Notes under the pieces: generated by a model
Database searches by the model: none
What the model was told of the DNA's origin: nothing
Seen by the model: only the letters and a program-made list of their open reading frames with translations
Program-made: the position numbers and the translations under genes
NCBI GenBank assembly: GCA_963756715.1
Contig: CAVWOV010000020.1
Span: 310,001-374,000 of the forward strand
Direction: 5' to 3'
DNA length: 64,000 nucleotides
Source of the DNA: VAZQ01 sp963756715
GTDB lineage: Bacteria > Pseudomonadota > Alphaproteobacteria > Rhizobiales > Xanthobacteraceae
In this document: piece by piece, positions 54,433 to 64,000 of the stretch
Layout: each line of letters begins with the position of its first letter
How positions within the stretch are numbered: position 1 is the stretch's first letter

Positions 54433-55284
54433 TCAGGTCAGCGCCACGCCGCACCTCTTCATCGCCGCCGGAAACACGTCGCCGATCAGGTAGGCGTATT
54501 CCCGTTCGCGCAAGTTGGTCAGCGGATCGAGGCGCTGCAGTTCGGCATCAACGAAGCCCGGATGGCACATCACCACGCTCTCCGCCGGCAGCCCGTCGAG
54601 GAAGCGGGGAAACAGCGCGGCGAAATCCGCCTGCTCGCTGAACGTATAGGCGCCCGCGAAGGCCGGATTGGTGCGCAGGCCCTTGGCCGCCGCACGATGG
54701 CGGAAGCGGCGGCTCAACACATCGAGCAGCAGCGCCTTGGGATTGCCGAGCCGTTCATGGATTGGAGATGTGCGGCCGCATTGGCGCAGCCAGGCATCCG
54801 GCGCCAACTCCTTCGCGACCTCCAGCACCGCCTCGCTCACCTGCGGAAAGAGGTGGACGTGCTGGTGGCCGTCGATGAAGTCGGGCGCGCGGCCGAAGGC
54901 GTCACGGAACGCCGCGAGCTGGCACCTGACCTCGGCGGCCAGCGCCTCATGGTTGAAGCGGCGGCAGCACGCGGCCATGAGCGTCTGCGGCAGCGGCAGG
55001 AAGGCGCCGTCACGCAGCGGCGCAAAGCCTTTGCTCAATGACCGGAACGGCGCCGTCAGCGTGAAGTGCAGTCCGATCGCCACGCGCGGGGTGACGGCAT
55101 TGAGCGCGCGGAGCGCCCACGCCTCCAGGTGGTTGAAGCCCGGCGCCGCCACCAGCACCGACGTTGCATTCAAGCGCCCGCGCGCGACCAGATCGCGGAT
55201 CGCGGTGTTGACGCCGGCCGAGATGCCGTAGTCGTCGGCGCACAGCCAGATGCGCCGTTGAACGGATGTCTGCTGCGTGTCCAT
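54433..55284 (-). CDS. ChbG/HpnK family deacetylase
   Basis: Carbohydrate deacetylase of 283 residues from the YdjC family. Metal and catalytic motifs are in place: CADDYG (about residue 15), GLHFTLT (about 71), FIDGHQHVHLFP (about 136-147) and CHPG near the end. ChbG removes an acetyl group from chitooligosaccharides and HpnK acts in hopanoid modification. It lies 20 bases downstream of the GT2 gene on the same strand, so both probably act on one lipid-linked or surface sugar; the divergent GtrA gene strengthens that idea. Confidence 0.87.
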   Translation of the reverse strand: MDTQQTSVQRRIWLCADDYGISAGVNTAIRDLVARGRLNATSVLVAAPGFNHLEAWALRALNAVTPRVAIGLHFTLTAPFRSLSKGFAPLRDGAFLPLPQTLMAACCRRFNHEALAAEVRCQLAAFRDAFGRAPDFIDGHQHVHLFPQVSEAVLEVAKELAPDAWLRQCGRTSPIHERLGNPKALLLDVLSRRFRHRAAAKGLRTNPAFAGAYTFSEQADFAALFPRFLDGLPAESVVMCHPGFVDAELQRLDPLTNLREREYAYLIGDVFPAAMKRCGVALT

Positions 55285-55304
55285 GTTCGGCCGCGACTGC
55301 GCAG

Positions 55305-56366
55305 CTATTCGGCCGCCGAGCGGGACGGCTCATCGCCGGCTGCTTCGGTCTCGGCCGCGGTCTTGAGCGTGTGCTCGGCGACGAAATAGACCGGGCGTGC
55401 TTTGATTTCCGAGAGGATCTTGCCGATGTACTCGCCCATGACGCCGATCATGATCAGTTGCACGCCGCCCAGCACCATCAGGCCGACCACCACTGAGGGA
55501 TAACCGGGCACCGAGTGTCCGTAGAACACGGTCTCGATCAGGATCTGCACGCCGAAGATAAAGGCGCCGAACGCCAGCAGCAGGCCGAGCATGCTGGCGA
55601 TGCGCAGCGGCGCGACCGAGAACGAGGTCAGCCCTTCGATCGACAGCCCGATCAGCGAATAGACGTTCCAATTGGTGTGGCCATGTTCGCGCTCCGCCGG
55701 TTCGTAATCGACCCGGATCTGGCGGAAGCCGATCCAACTCGCGAGCCCTTTGAAGAAGCGGTTGCGCTCCGGGAGCTGCCGCAGCGCGGCGGCGGCGCGT
55801 GGCGAGAGCAGGCGGAAATCGCCGGCATCTTCCGGGATTTTTTGCCGCGCCCGCCAGTTGATCAGGCGGTAGAAAATCTTCACGCCCTGGCGGCGCAGCC
55901 ACCCCTCGTTCTCGCGGTGCGCCTTGGCGGTGTAGATCACGTCGTAGCCGTCATCGAGCCAATGCCCGACCAGCTTCTCTACCAGCGCGGGAGGATGCTG
56001 GCCGTCGCCATCCATGAACAGCACCGCGCCGCGCCGGGCGTGTTCGAGGCCGGCGAGCAGGGCAGCCTCCTTGCCGAAATTGCGCGACAGCGCGACCACC
56101 TGGACGTCGAGCGTGTCCGCCGGCAGGCCCTGGGCGACGGCGAGCGTGGCGTCGCGGCTGCCGTCGTCGACATAGACCACCTCGGTCGCCAGGCCGCGCG
56201 TCTGCCGCAGGCGGCGGGCGACCTCGATCAGCCGCAAATGCAGCGCGGGGAGCCCGTTCGCTTCGTTGAAGACGGGAACGACAATCGACAGGCCAGCCGC
56301 CGACGCTGCGGGCGACCGCGCCAGCACGGTGTCGGAACTCGTGCGGTGTATTGAACTGGGCGCCAT
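55305..56366 (-). CDS. GT2 family glycosyltransferase, polyprenyl-phosphate type
   Basis: A 353-residue membrane-bound glycosyltransferase. The GT-A domain has SIVVPVFNEANGLPAL (about residue 27), the YVDDGSRD nucleotide-sugar motif and MDGDGQHPP. The C-terminus has two transmembrane helices (IASMLGLLLAFGAFIFGVQIL and VVVGLMVLGGVQLIMIGVMGEYIGKI), as in DPM1-, GtrB- and ArnC-like enzymes that load sugars onto undecaprenyl phosphate. The downstream ChbG-like deacetylase is likely in the same operon. A GtrA-type flippase gene is divergent, so these three may form a sugar-modification unit. Confidence 0.9.
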   Translation of the reverse strand: MAPSSIHRTSSDTVLARSPAASAAGLSIVVPVFNEANGLPALHLRLIEVARRLRQTRGLATEVVYVDDGSRDATLAVAQGLPADTLDVQVVALSRNFGKEAALLAGLEHARRGAVLFMDGDGQHPPALVEKLVGHWLDDGYDVIYTAKAHRENEGWLRRQGVKIFYRLINWRARQKIPEDAGDFRLLSPRAAAALRQLPERNRFFKGLASWIGFRQIRVDYEPAEREHGHTNWNVYSLIGLSIEGLTSFSVAPLRIASMLGLLLAFGAFIFGVQILIETVFYGHSVPGYPSVVVGLMVLGGVQLIMIGVMGEYIGKILSEIKARPVYFVAEHTLKTAAETEAAGDEPSRSAAE

Positions 56367-56470
56367 CCTCTTGGCCTTTTCGAGCGGTTTTCCCCGCTGT
56401 TCCCGGATTCATAGCGCAACAGCACCGTCCTGTCGCGCCAGGCTGGAATGCGACATCCGTGCCACCGCGT

Positions 56471-56571
56471 CCCCTCTCCCGCTTGCGGGGGAGGGACAGG
56501 GAGGGGGAAAGGACAAAGGCCTGTGCAGATCTGCCCCCACCCCAACCCTCCCCCGCAAGCGGGAGAGGGAG
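56471..56571. repeat. Palindromic repeat, CCCTCTCCCGC family
   Basis: Arms CCCCTCTCCCGCTTGCGGG and CCCGCAAGCGGGAGAGGG lie about 60 bases apart in the 316-base divergent gap between the GT2 and GtrA genes. Related to the repeat at 2108-2136. The rest of the gap shows nothing recognisable. Confidence 0.8.
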
Positions 56572-56682
56572 CGCACCGAGACCGCCGCTACTGACGCATC
56601 GTACGGAACGGTCGCATCATTTCCGCCTTTCCCTGTACGGGAGGTGAATTTTCCGGTCCGGACGTGCTAAGCGGGCCGCCTG

Positions 56683-57153
56683 ATGCGGCTTCCCCCCTCC
56701 ATCGACCGGCTCTATTCCCGTCTGGCCCAGGCTTGGCGGGACCGGGCGGTATCGCTCAAGGCGTTAAGCTTCGCCTTGGTCGGCGTGGTCAACACGCTCA
56801 TCGATTTCGGCATTTTCCTGATCGGCTACAAGGTGATCGGGCTCGCACTGGTGCCCGCCAACGTGCTGGCCTGGATCGTAGCGGTGTCCGGCTCCTATGC
56901 GATGAACTCCGTCATCACGTTCGCCGCTGAATCCGGCGGCAAGCTGCGCTGGCGCTCGTACGGAACCTTCGTGGCTTCGGGCGTGGCCGGCGTCATCGCC
57001 AATACCGCGGTGCTGGTGATAGCGTCCTATTGGATTCCCGTCATCGCGGCGAAGCTCCTGGCGATCGCCGTGAGCTTCGTGGTCAATTTTTCGCTGTCGC
57101 ACTTCGTCGTGTTCCGGGCGCACCGGCCAGGGGCGGGAACGCCGGGCGAATGA
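56683..57153 (+). CDS. GtrA family membrane protein
   Basis: A 156-residue protein with four transmembrane helices, starting with SFALVGVVNTLIDFGIFLIGY, the GtrA signature. GtrA-like proteins are proposed flippases for polyprenyl-linked glucose in O-antigen modification. It is divergent from a matching GT2 glycosyltransferase, which supports that role. The gene stop is followed one base later by an ATG, and the threonine synthase gene begins shortly after. Confidence 0.88.
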   Translation: MRLPPSIDRLYSRLAQAWRDRAVSLKALSFALVGVVNTLIDFGIFLIGYKVIGLALVPANVLAWIVAVSGSYAMNSVITFAAESGGKLRWRSYGTFVASGVAGVIANTAVLVIASYWIPVIAAKLLAIAVSFVVNFSLSHFVVFRAHRPGAGTPGE

Positions 57154-57186
57154 ATGACGTCGGGCGAATCAACGAGGAGAGCTGCG

Positions 57187-58428
57187 TTGCAATACGACGA
57201 TAACCTGACGACCGAACGGCCGACCTTTGTCACCCATCTCGAATGCTCGGCGACCGGCGAGCACTATCCGGCGGATGCGCTGCACAACCTGTCGCGCGCC
57301 GGCAAGCCGCTCCTGGTGCGCTATGATCTTCCCGGCGCGCGCAAGGCGCTGACCAAGGATGCGCTGGCGCAGCGCCCGCAGGATCTCTGGCGCTATCGCG
57401 AACTCCTGCCGGTACGCCGCCTCTCTGACATCGTCAGCCTGGGCGAAGCGGTTACGCCGCTGCTCACGCTGCCCAAGCTCGGCAAGGCGCTGGGCGGGGC
57501 CGAGATCATCGTCAAGGATGAAGGCCGGCTGCCGACCGGATCGTTCAAGGCGCGCGGTCTCGTCATGGCGGTGTCGATGGCGAAAGCGCTCGGCGTCACC
57601 CACATGGCGATGCCGACCAACGGCAATGCCGGCGCGGCGCTCGCCGCCTATGCGAGCCATTGCGGCATTCGCACCACCATCTTTTGCCCTGAGGATACGC
57701 CGGAGGTGAATGTCAGCGAAATCGCGCTGCAGGGCGCCAGCGTCTATCGCGTCAACGGGCTGATCGACGATTGCGGCAAGCTGGTCGCCCAAGGCAAGGA
57801 ACAAGTCGGCTGGTTCGACACCTCGACCTTGAAGGAGCCGTACCGGATCGAAGGCAAGAAGACGATGGGGCTCGAACTCGCCGAACAACTCGGCTGGCAG
57901 GTGCCCGACGTCATCCTCTATCCGACCGGCGGCGGCACCGGCCTGATCGGCATGTGGAAGGCGTTCGCCGAGCTCGAGGCGATCGGCTTCATCGGCTCGA
58001 AGCGTCCGCGCATGGTGGCGGTGCAGGCGGCGGGCTGCGCGCCGATGGTGCGTGCCTACGAGCAGGGCGTCGAGCATGCGGCGCGCTGGGAAGACGCGCA
58101 CACCATCGCATCGGGCATCCGCGTGCCCCAGGCGGTTGGCGATTTTCTTATTCTGCGGGCGGTGCGCGAGAGCAACGGCTTTGCCATCGCGGTCGACGAT
58201 GACGCGATCAGTTCGGCGCTCGACGAGGTGGCGCGCGAGGAAGGCTTCCTGATGTGTCCGGAGGGTGCGGCAACTTACGCGGCGCTCAAGCAGGGGCTGA
58301 AGGACGGCCGCATCAAGCCGACCGAGCGGGCGGTCCTGTTCAATTGCGCCACGGGCCTGAAATACCCGCTGCCGCCCGTGCACCGTACGCTCGATCGTCA
58401 CAAGCCGATCGACTTCGCAGCGCTGTGA
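57187..58428 (+). CDS. thrC: Threonine synthase
   Basis: PLP enzyme of about 413 residues making threonine from phosphohomoserine. The PLP-binding Lys is in TGSFKARG (about residue 121), a Gly-rich phosphate loop is PTGGGTG, and the Zn-free N-terminus has LECSATGEHYPAD. A TTG start at 57187 with GAGGAG seven bases upstream is preferred; an ATG at 57154 without a good ribosome site would add 11 residues. The fold-type II form with this N-terminus resembles the plant/actinobacterial-like class. It stands outside a threonine operon and may be a second copy of the enzyme in the genome. Confidence 0.87.
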   Translation: MQYDDNLTTERPTFVTHLECSATGEHYPADALHNLSRAGKPLLVRYDLPGARKALTKDALAQRPQDLWRYRELLPVRRLSDIVSLGEAVTPLLTLPKLGKALGGAEIIVKDEGRLPTGSFKARGLVMAVSMAKALGVTHMAMPTNGNAGAALAAYASHCGIRTTIFCPEDTPEVNVSEIALQGASVYRVNGLIDDCGKLVAQGKEQVGWFDTSTLKEPYRIEGKKTMGLELAEQLGWQVPDVILYPTGGGTGLIGMWKAFAELEAIGFIGSKRPRMVAVQAAGCAPMVRAYEQGVEHAARWEDAHTIASGIRVPQAVGDFLILRAVRESNGFAIAVDDDAISSALDEVAREEGFLMCPEGAATYAALKQGLKDGRIKPTERAVLFNCATGLKYPLPPVHRTLDRHKPIDFAAL

Positions 58429-58477
58429 TACGCGCGCTGTGAACGCGCGCTATGACACCGACGGGACTGCGCTGCGG

Positions 58478-60851
<2,374 letters not shown>

Positions 60852-60871
60852 GCACGGCCCGCTTGCGACAG

Positions 60872-60888
60872 ATACCCCTGGGGGGTAT
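60872..60888. promoter_or_regulatory. CsoR operator between copA and csoR
   Basis: Perfect palindrome ATACCCC-TGG-GGGGTAT, matching the known CsoR/RcnR-family operator type (AT flank, C-run, short spacer, G-run). It lies 20 bases before copA and nine bases before csoR, so it can control both. Confidence 0.9.
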
Positions 60889-60897
60889 ATAGCGGCC

Positions 60898-61173
60898 ATG
60901 CGCAAGGAAGCCAAGACGTCATGCCTGCGGCGGCTCAACCGCATCGAGGGCCAGGTGCGCGGGCTCGCGCGCATGGTGGAGGACGACCGCTACTGCATCG
61001 ACCTCATCACGCAGATCGCGGCGGTGCGCGCGGCGCTGCGGCGGGCCGAGGAGGAGATCCTGGAGGATCACGTGGCGCACTGCGTCGAGCACGCCATTGC
61101 GAGCGGTAACAAGCGCGAGCAGCGCCGCAAGGTCAATGAACTGATGGACGTGCTCAGCCGCGCCGACCGGTAG
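60898..61173 (+). CDS. csoR: CsoR-type copper-sensing repressor
   Basis: All-helical, four-helix-bundle repressor of 91 residues. The Cu(I) ligands of CsoR are present as Cys33, His58 and Cys62, with the same spacings (25 and 4) as in the Mycobacterium tuberculosis protein. NRIEGQVRGL is the family hallmark. The ATG at 60898 is chosen because the longer frame to 60850 spans the operator. Copper binding should release the operator at 60872-60888 and induce copA and csoR. Confidence 0.9.
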   Translation: MRKEAKTSCLRRLNRIEGQVRGLARMVEDDRYCIDLITQIAAVRAALRRAEEEILEDHVAHCVEHAIASGNKREQRRKVNELMDVLSRADR

Positions 61174-61234
61174 GGGCCCATCTCGTTTTCGGTGCGGCCT
61201 CGTATGAATTTTCGTTCGCGCCCATGCACTCTCT

Positions 61235-61310
61235 CGTTCCCGCGGAAGCGGGAACTGAGCGCAGAGAGCTCGGTGTTTGCGACTCTCGTCCCCACGTGCG
61301 CGGGGACGAA
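61235..61310. repeat. Palindromic repeat family, copy 2
   Basis: Same plan as 14913-14988: TTCCCGC-GGAA-GCGGGAA on the left and TCCCCAC..GCGGGGA on the right, about 75 bases in all. It separates csoR from the DUF2892 gene. Confidence 0.7.
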
Positions 61311-61370
61311 CGGTCAGGCCTCGTGATGGCTCAGACCGGAAGTAATACCACCGGGTCTATGTGTTGGCGA

Positions 61371-61586
61371 TCAGCGCGAATGACCGGCCAGCGGACAGGT
61401 CGAAAACCCAAGCAGGCTGTAGAGCGGGCAAACTCCAAACACGGCCGTCAGAATAGGAACGACGCCGATCCAGCCGACCCAGTTCCAGCCGGTTTTTGGA
61501 AATCCGACGCCCAGCGCGAACGCGATCAGCACGATCCCGACGACAATGCGGGCGACACGGTCAAACGGTCCGACATTGGTGTTCAT
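61371..61586 (-). CDS. DUF2892 membrane protein
   Basis: A 71-residue two-helix membrane protein. MNTNVGPFDRVARIVVGIVLI starts the DUF2892 domain, and the end is VCPLYSLLGFSTC, both typical. Such domains also form the C-terminal part of YgaP rhodanese. It often accompanies sulfur or metal stress genes; here it is near copA-csoR. The frame continues upstream to 61634 without family sequence. Confidence 0.83.
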   Translation of the reverse strand: MNTNVGPFDRVARIVVGIVLIAFALGVGFPKTGWNWVGWIGVVPILTAVFGVCPLYSLLGFSTCPLAGHSR

Positions 61587-61702
61587 GGCGAAGCCTCGGG
61601 TTGCAGCTTGTAGAAAGTTCTCTACAGCGGCCACCGCGGGCGGCCTTGACGCAGATCAACGGCAGACTGCCGGCGATCGTCGCCTCAAACACGATCGTCG
61701 TC

Positions 61703-62941
61703 TCAAACATCGGCAAGCCCTTTCGCCGCTGGGGTCGCGTGGCCTTTATCATCGGGCTTCCAGCCGTAGAGCCAATCATAGTGCCTGATGAGACGATTTC
61801 CGCCCATCGCGACCAGCGCGAAGGCTCGCAGAAACGCCTCCATGCCGCCCATGTGGTAGATGAGCCCGTTGCGCCGGGCGGCACGCTGGGTGCGCGCGGT
61901 GCGCGGCCGGCGCTCATGCTCGTAGCGGCGCATGGCGGCGGTCATATCGCCCGGGGTGCGCGCCAGGCTCTGCCCAAGTACGGCGGCGTCTTCGATTGCC
62001 ATCGCGGCGCCCTGCGCCAGATAGGGCAGCATCGGATGGGCGGCGTCGCCGAGCAGCGTGATCGGGCCGCTGCTCCAGCGCCGCAGCGGCTCACGATCGT
62101 ACAGCGCCCATTTCTGCCAGCGCTTGGGCGTGGCGAGGAGTGCGCGCGCCAGCGCCGGCCACGCGCCGGCCGGGAATCGTTCCAGGAGCTCGGCGCGGTC
62201 GCCAGGCGCGGTCCAGCCCGGTTCGGTCCAGTCGTCGCGGATGATGGCGACGATGTTGACGAGTTGTCCGCCCTTGACCGGGTAATGGACGAGATGGGCA
62301 TTGCGGCCGAGCCAGAGGGTCACAGCGGGTGTGCGCAGGTCCGCGACGACTTCATCGGCCGGTGCGAGGGCGCGCCACGCGGTGTGATTGGCAAAGCGCG
62401 GCGGATAGCTGTCGCCCAGGCAGCCGCGCAGGTGTGACCAGATCCCGTCGGCTGCAACGAGCGCGATGCCGCGTTCCTCCGTCGCGCGGCCGCCGGCAAG
62501 GCCCGCGGCGGTGACGCCATTGCGGTGGTGGGTGAAGTCCTCAATGCGGGTGCCGAGATGCAACGCGATATCGGGATGCGCGTTCACCGCCTCGACCAGC
62601 ACAGCCTGGAGATCGCCGCGGTGGATCACCCAGTAGGGGGCGCCGTAGCGCTGCGCGACGGCGGCGCCGAGCGGCGCACGGGCGAGCATGCGGGCGCTGC
62701 CCGCGCTCATCACTCTGAGCTCTTCGGGAGCGACGACGTGCGGCCGCAACTGCTCGCCGAGCCCTAGCGCAATGAGAATGCGCGATGCGTTGGACGAGAG
62801 CTGGATACCGGCACCGGCTTCTTCCAGCCGTTGGGCCTGGTCGTAGATGGCGACCCGGAACCCCTGCTGCGCGATCGTTAGCGCCGCGGTCAGGCCGCCG
62901 ATGCCGGCGCCGGCAATCATGACGGTCCGCGAGGGCGCCAC
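61703..62941 (-). CDS. FAD-dependent monooxygenase, salicylate-hydroxylase-like
   Basis: Group A flavoprotein monooxygenase of about 412 residues. The FAD site is VMIAGAGIGGLTAALTIAQQGFRV at the N-terminus, the second motif GDAAHPMLPYLAQGAAMAIEDA lies about residue 287, and the NADPH-linked DG motif is VAADGIWSHLR. Enzymes of this type hydroxylate aromatic rings. A GTG at 62941 preceded by GGAG was taken as start; a GTG at 62998 would overlap the upstream zinc-finger gene by 31 bases. The two genes are likely co-transcribed. Confidence 0.88.
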   Translation of the reverse strand: MAPSRTVMIAGAGIGGLTAALTIAQQGFRVAIYDQAQRLEEAGAGIQLSSNASRILIALGLGEQLRPHVVAPEELRVMSAGSARMLARAPLGAAVAQRYGAPYWVIHRGDLQAVLVEAVNAHPDIALHLGTRIEDFTHHRNGVTAAGLAGGRATEERGIALVAADGIWSHLRGCLGDSYPPRFANHTAWRALAPADEVVADLRTPAVTLWLGRNAHLVHYPVKGGQLVNIVAIIRDDWTEPGWTAPGDRAELLERFPAGAWPALARALLATPKRWQKWALYDREPLRRWSSGPITLLGDAAHPMLPYLAQGAAMAIEDAAVLGQSLARTPGDMTAAMRRYEHERRPRTARTQRAARRNGLIYHMGGMEAFLRAFALVAMGGNRLIRHYDWLYGWKPDDKGHATPAAKGLADV

Positions 62942-62967
62942 GGGGAACGTCTCCGCCGCGGCGAAAC

Positions 62968-63216
62968 TCAGGCCGTCGCCGCTTCCGGCAGCGCACACTC
63001 CGGCGGGCGCGCGGCGTGGGGATCAAGGGCCGGATCGTGACGGAACAGCGTCGAGCAATAGGGACAGATGATTTCGGTCGCGTCCCCCATGTCGAGGAAG
63101 ACATGCGGATGGTCGAATGGCGGCATTGCGCCCACGCACATGAACTCCTGGGCGCCGATCTCGATCACCGGCACACCGACCGTGTTGTGGAAATGGGGAA
63201 CTATTCTCTCCGCCAT
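62968..63216 (-). CDS. Zinc-finger protein (zf-CHCC, NDUFS6-like)
   Basis: An 82-residue protein. The conserved CHCC zinc site is read from CVGAMPPFDHPHVFLDMG and ICPYCSTLF. Homologues relate to the NDUFS6 subunit of mitochondrial complex I. The C-terminal tail ends in PPECALPE. The start at 63216 gives MAERIVPHFHN; the longer frame is not family sequence. It lies upstream of the FAD monooxygenase gene. Confidence 0.86.
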   Translation of the reverse strand: MAERIVPHFHNTVGVPVIEIGAQEFMCVGAMPPFDHPHVFLDMGDATEIICPYCSTLFRHDPALDPHAARPPECALPEAATA

Positions 63217-63458
63217 CTGGCAAATCCGCCTTCCGAACCCGCCGGCCCGCAGGCAGGCACGAGCGCGCCGCACCATAACGATCCGGGCTATCAATTCCTA
63301 GGGTCGGCATCTGGTAATCTGCCGACGGACGAGGGTGTTTCCGGGGCAAATCCGGGCCGGCGCGTTAACGAATCGGCGGATTTTTCCCTTCGGGGCATCT
63401 TGCCGGAACACTTGTGGATCACGACGTGATGTTAACGGGGGCGGGAGATAGTGGCTCG

Positions 63459-64000
63459 ATGACCGGAGCGCGGATCGCATTGCCGCTCTGCTTGGCGGTG
63501 GGCGTTGCGATCGCTGCGCTCGCAGTGCTTCCGCTTGGCTGGGAGGCACAATCGCTGATCGCCGCGCAGGACGATCCGGTGGCGCTGGCCGATCACGCGG
63601 TTTCCCGCACATTGAATGCAAAGGTCGCCGCGCGGGAAATCGATGCCGCGCTCGCCGCCAACGATGTCGATCTCGCCAACAGCTTCCTCGAGCTTGCGCG
63701 GGAACAGAAGGTGCCTGTCGATCCGGCGCTGGTCGCCAAGGTCGATGCGGCCAACAGCGTCACCGCCAGTGCCGGCCGTCACGTCGGGAACTTCGCCAAG
63801 GGGCTTGTCACCGGTGAACCGGACGACCTGGTCGGGCTGGCCGGCACCGCGGTCGGTGATCTCTTTGTGTTCGGCGACATCCGCGACGCGGTGCGCGAAG
63901 GCTCGCGCCTGGCCTCAGGTCAGGAGGCAAACGAACTGATTCTCGGGCTCGCCTGCGTCGGCCTGGCGGTCACGGCCGGGACCGTCGTGACGCTTGGGGT
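63459..64000 (+). CDS. Putative membrane protein, 5' part, cut by window edge
   Basis: An open frame of at least 180 residues that runs off the right edge. MTGARIALPLCLAVGVAIAALAVLP is a hydrophobic N-terminal segment. A long helical soluble part follows with AAREIDAALAANDVDLANSFLELAREQ and the conserved-looking stretch VTGEPDDLVGLAGTAVGDLFVFGDIRDAVREGSRLASG. A second hydrophobic segment (LILGLACVGLAVTAGTVVTLG) begins at the edge. GGGAG lies 11 bases before the ATG. This pattern recalls large hypothetical membrane proteins of rhizobia with no known function. Confidence 0.75.
   Translation, partial: MTGARIALPLCLAVGVAIAALAVLPLGWEAQSLIAAQDDPVALADHAVSRTLNAKVAAREIDAALAANDVDLANSFLELAREQKVPVDPALVAKVDAANSVTASAGRHVGNFAKGLVTGEPDDLVGLAGTAVGDLFVFGDIRDAVREGSRLASGQEANELILGLACVGLAVTAGTVVTLG

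Overview
The window looks like a piece of an alphaproteobacterial chromosome, most likely Hyphomicrobiales close to Bradyrhizobium, Rhodopseudomonas or the Xanthobacteraceae. The basis is the high GC coding style, the families present (DUF4424, TorF-type porin, NIPSNAP, DUF2076, DUF922, TRAP operons), a CIRCE-controlled groESL pair, and several classes of GC-rich palindromic repeats between genes. No rRNA, tRNA, CRISPR array or intact insertion sequence was seen.

Layout. 1-9.4 kb: end of a YcbB-type L,D-transpeptidase, DUF4424 protein, an RraA-like/MFS/kinase group on the minus strand, a tandem DUF922 metalloprotease-like pair, NIPSNAP protein, and a broken thiamine-diphosphate enzyme. 9.4-15 kb: the accessory-looking part, with a truncated outer-membrane barrel, a two-GAF histidine kinase, an IS66 remnant, small proteins, and about 380 bp packed with GC hairpins ending in a 28-bp palindrome of 11-6-11 layout. 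15-20 kb: RDD protein, class II aldolase divergent from a TetR regulator, YbdK-type ligase, universal stress protein and cytochrome c. 20-27 kb: glycolate oxidase genes glcD and glcE-glcF, separated by a secreted basic peptide, an MBL hydrolase and an LLM oxidoreductase. 27-36 kb: histone H1-like protein, oxidoreductase, TorF-like porin, HPP protein, and a TRAP operon (P-Q-M) translationally coupled to an amidase homologue that lacks two catalytic residues. 36-41 kb: dienelactone hydrolase, META protein, exported phytochelatin-synthase-like protein, SpdH-like flavoprotein and a lone S74 domain. 41-48 kb: groES-groEL with sigma-32-like promoter and CIRCE, a substrate-binding protein, an M1 aminopeptidase and a GlcG-like protein. 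48-58 kb: lipoprotein, ArsN2-like acetyltransferase, MFS, L,D-transpeptidase, DUF2076, ChbG and GT2 proteins, GtrA, threonine synthase. 58-64 kb: copper ATPase copA divergent from csoR around a near-ideal CsoR operator, DUF2892, FAD monooxygenase, zinc-finger protein and a gene cut by the right edge.

A feature of the whole window is repeated single-base frame disruption inside otherwise well-conserved genes: L,D-transpeptidase, the TPP enzyme (twice), YbdK, groEL, M1 aminopeptidase, a lipoprotein, an MFS transporter and copA. In eight of nine cases removing one base restores the family sequence, and several lie in short homopolymers. This points first to sequencing or assembly error, so these genes may be intact in the organism.
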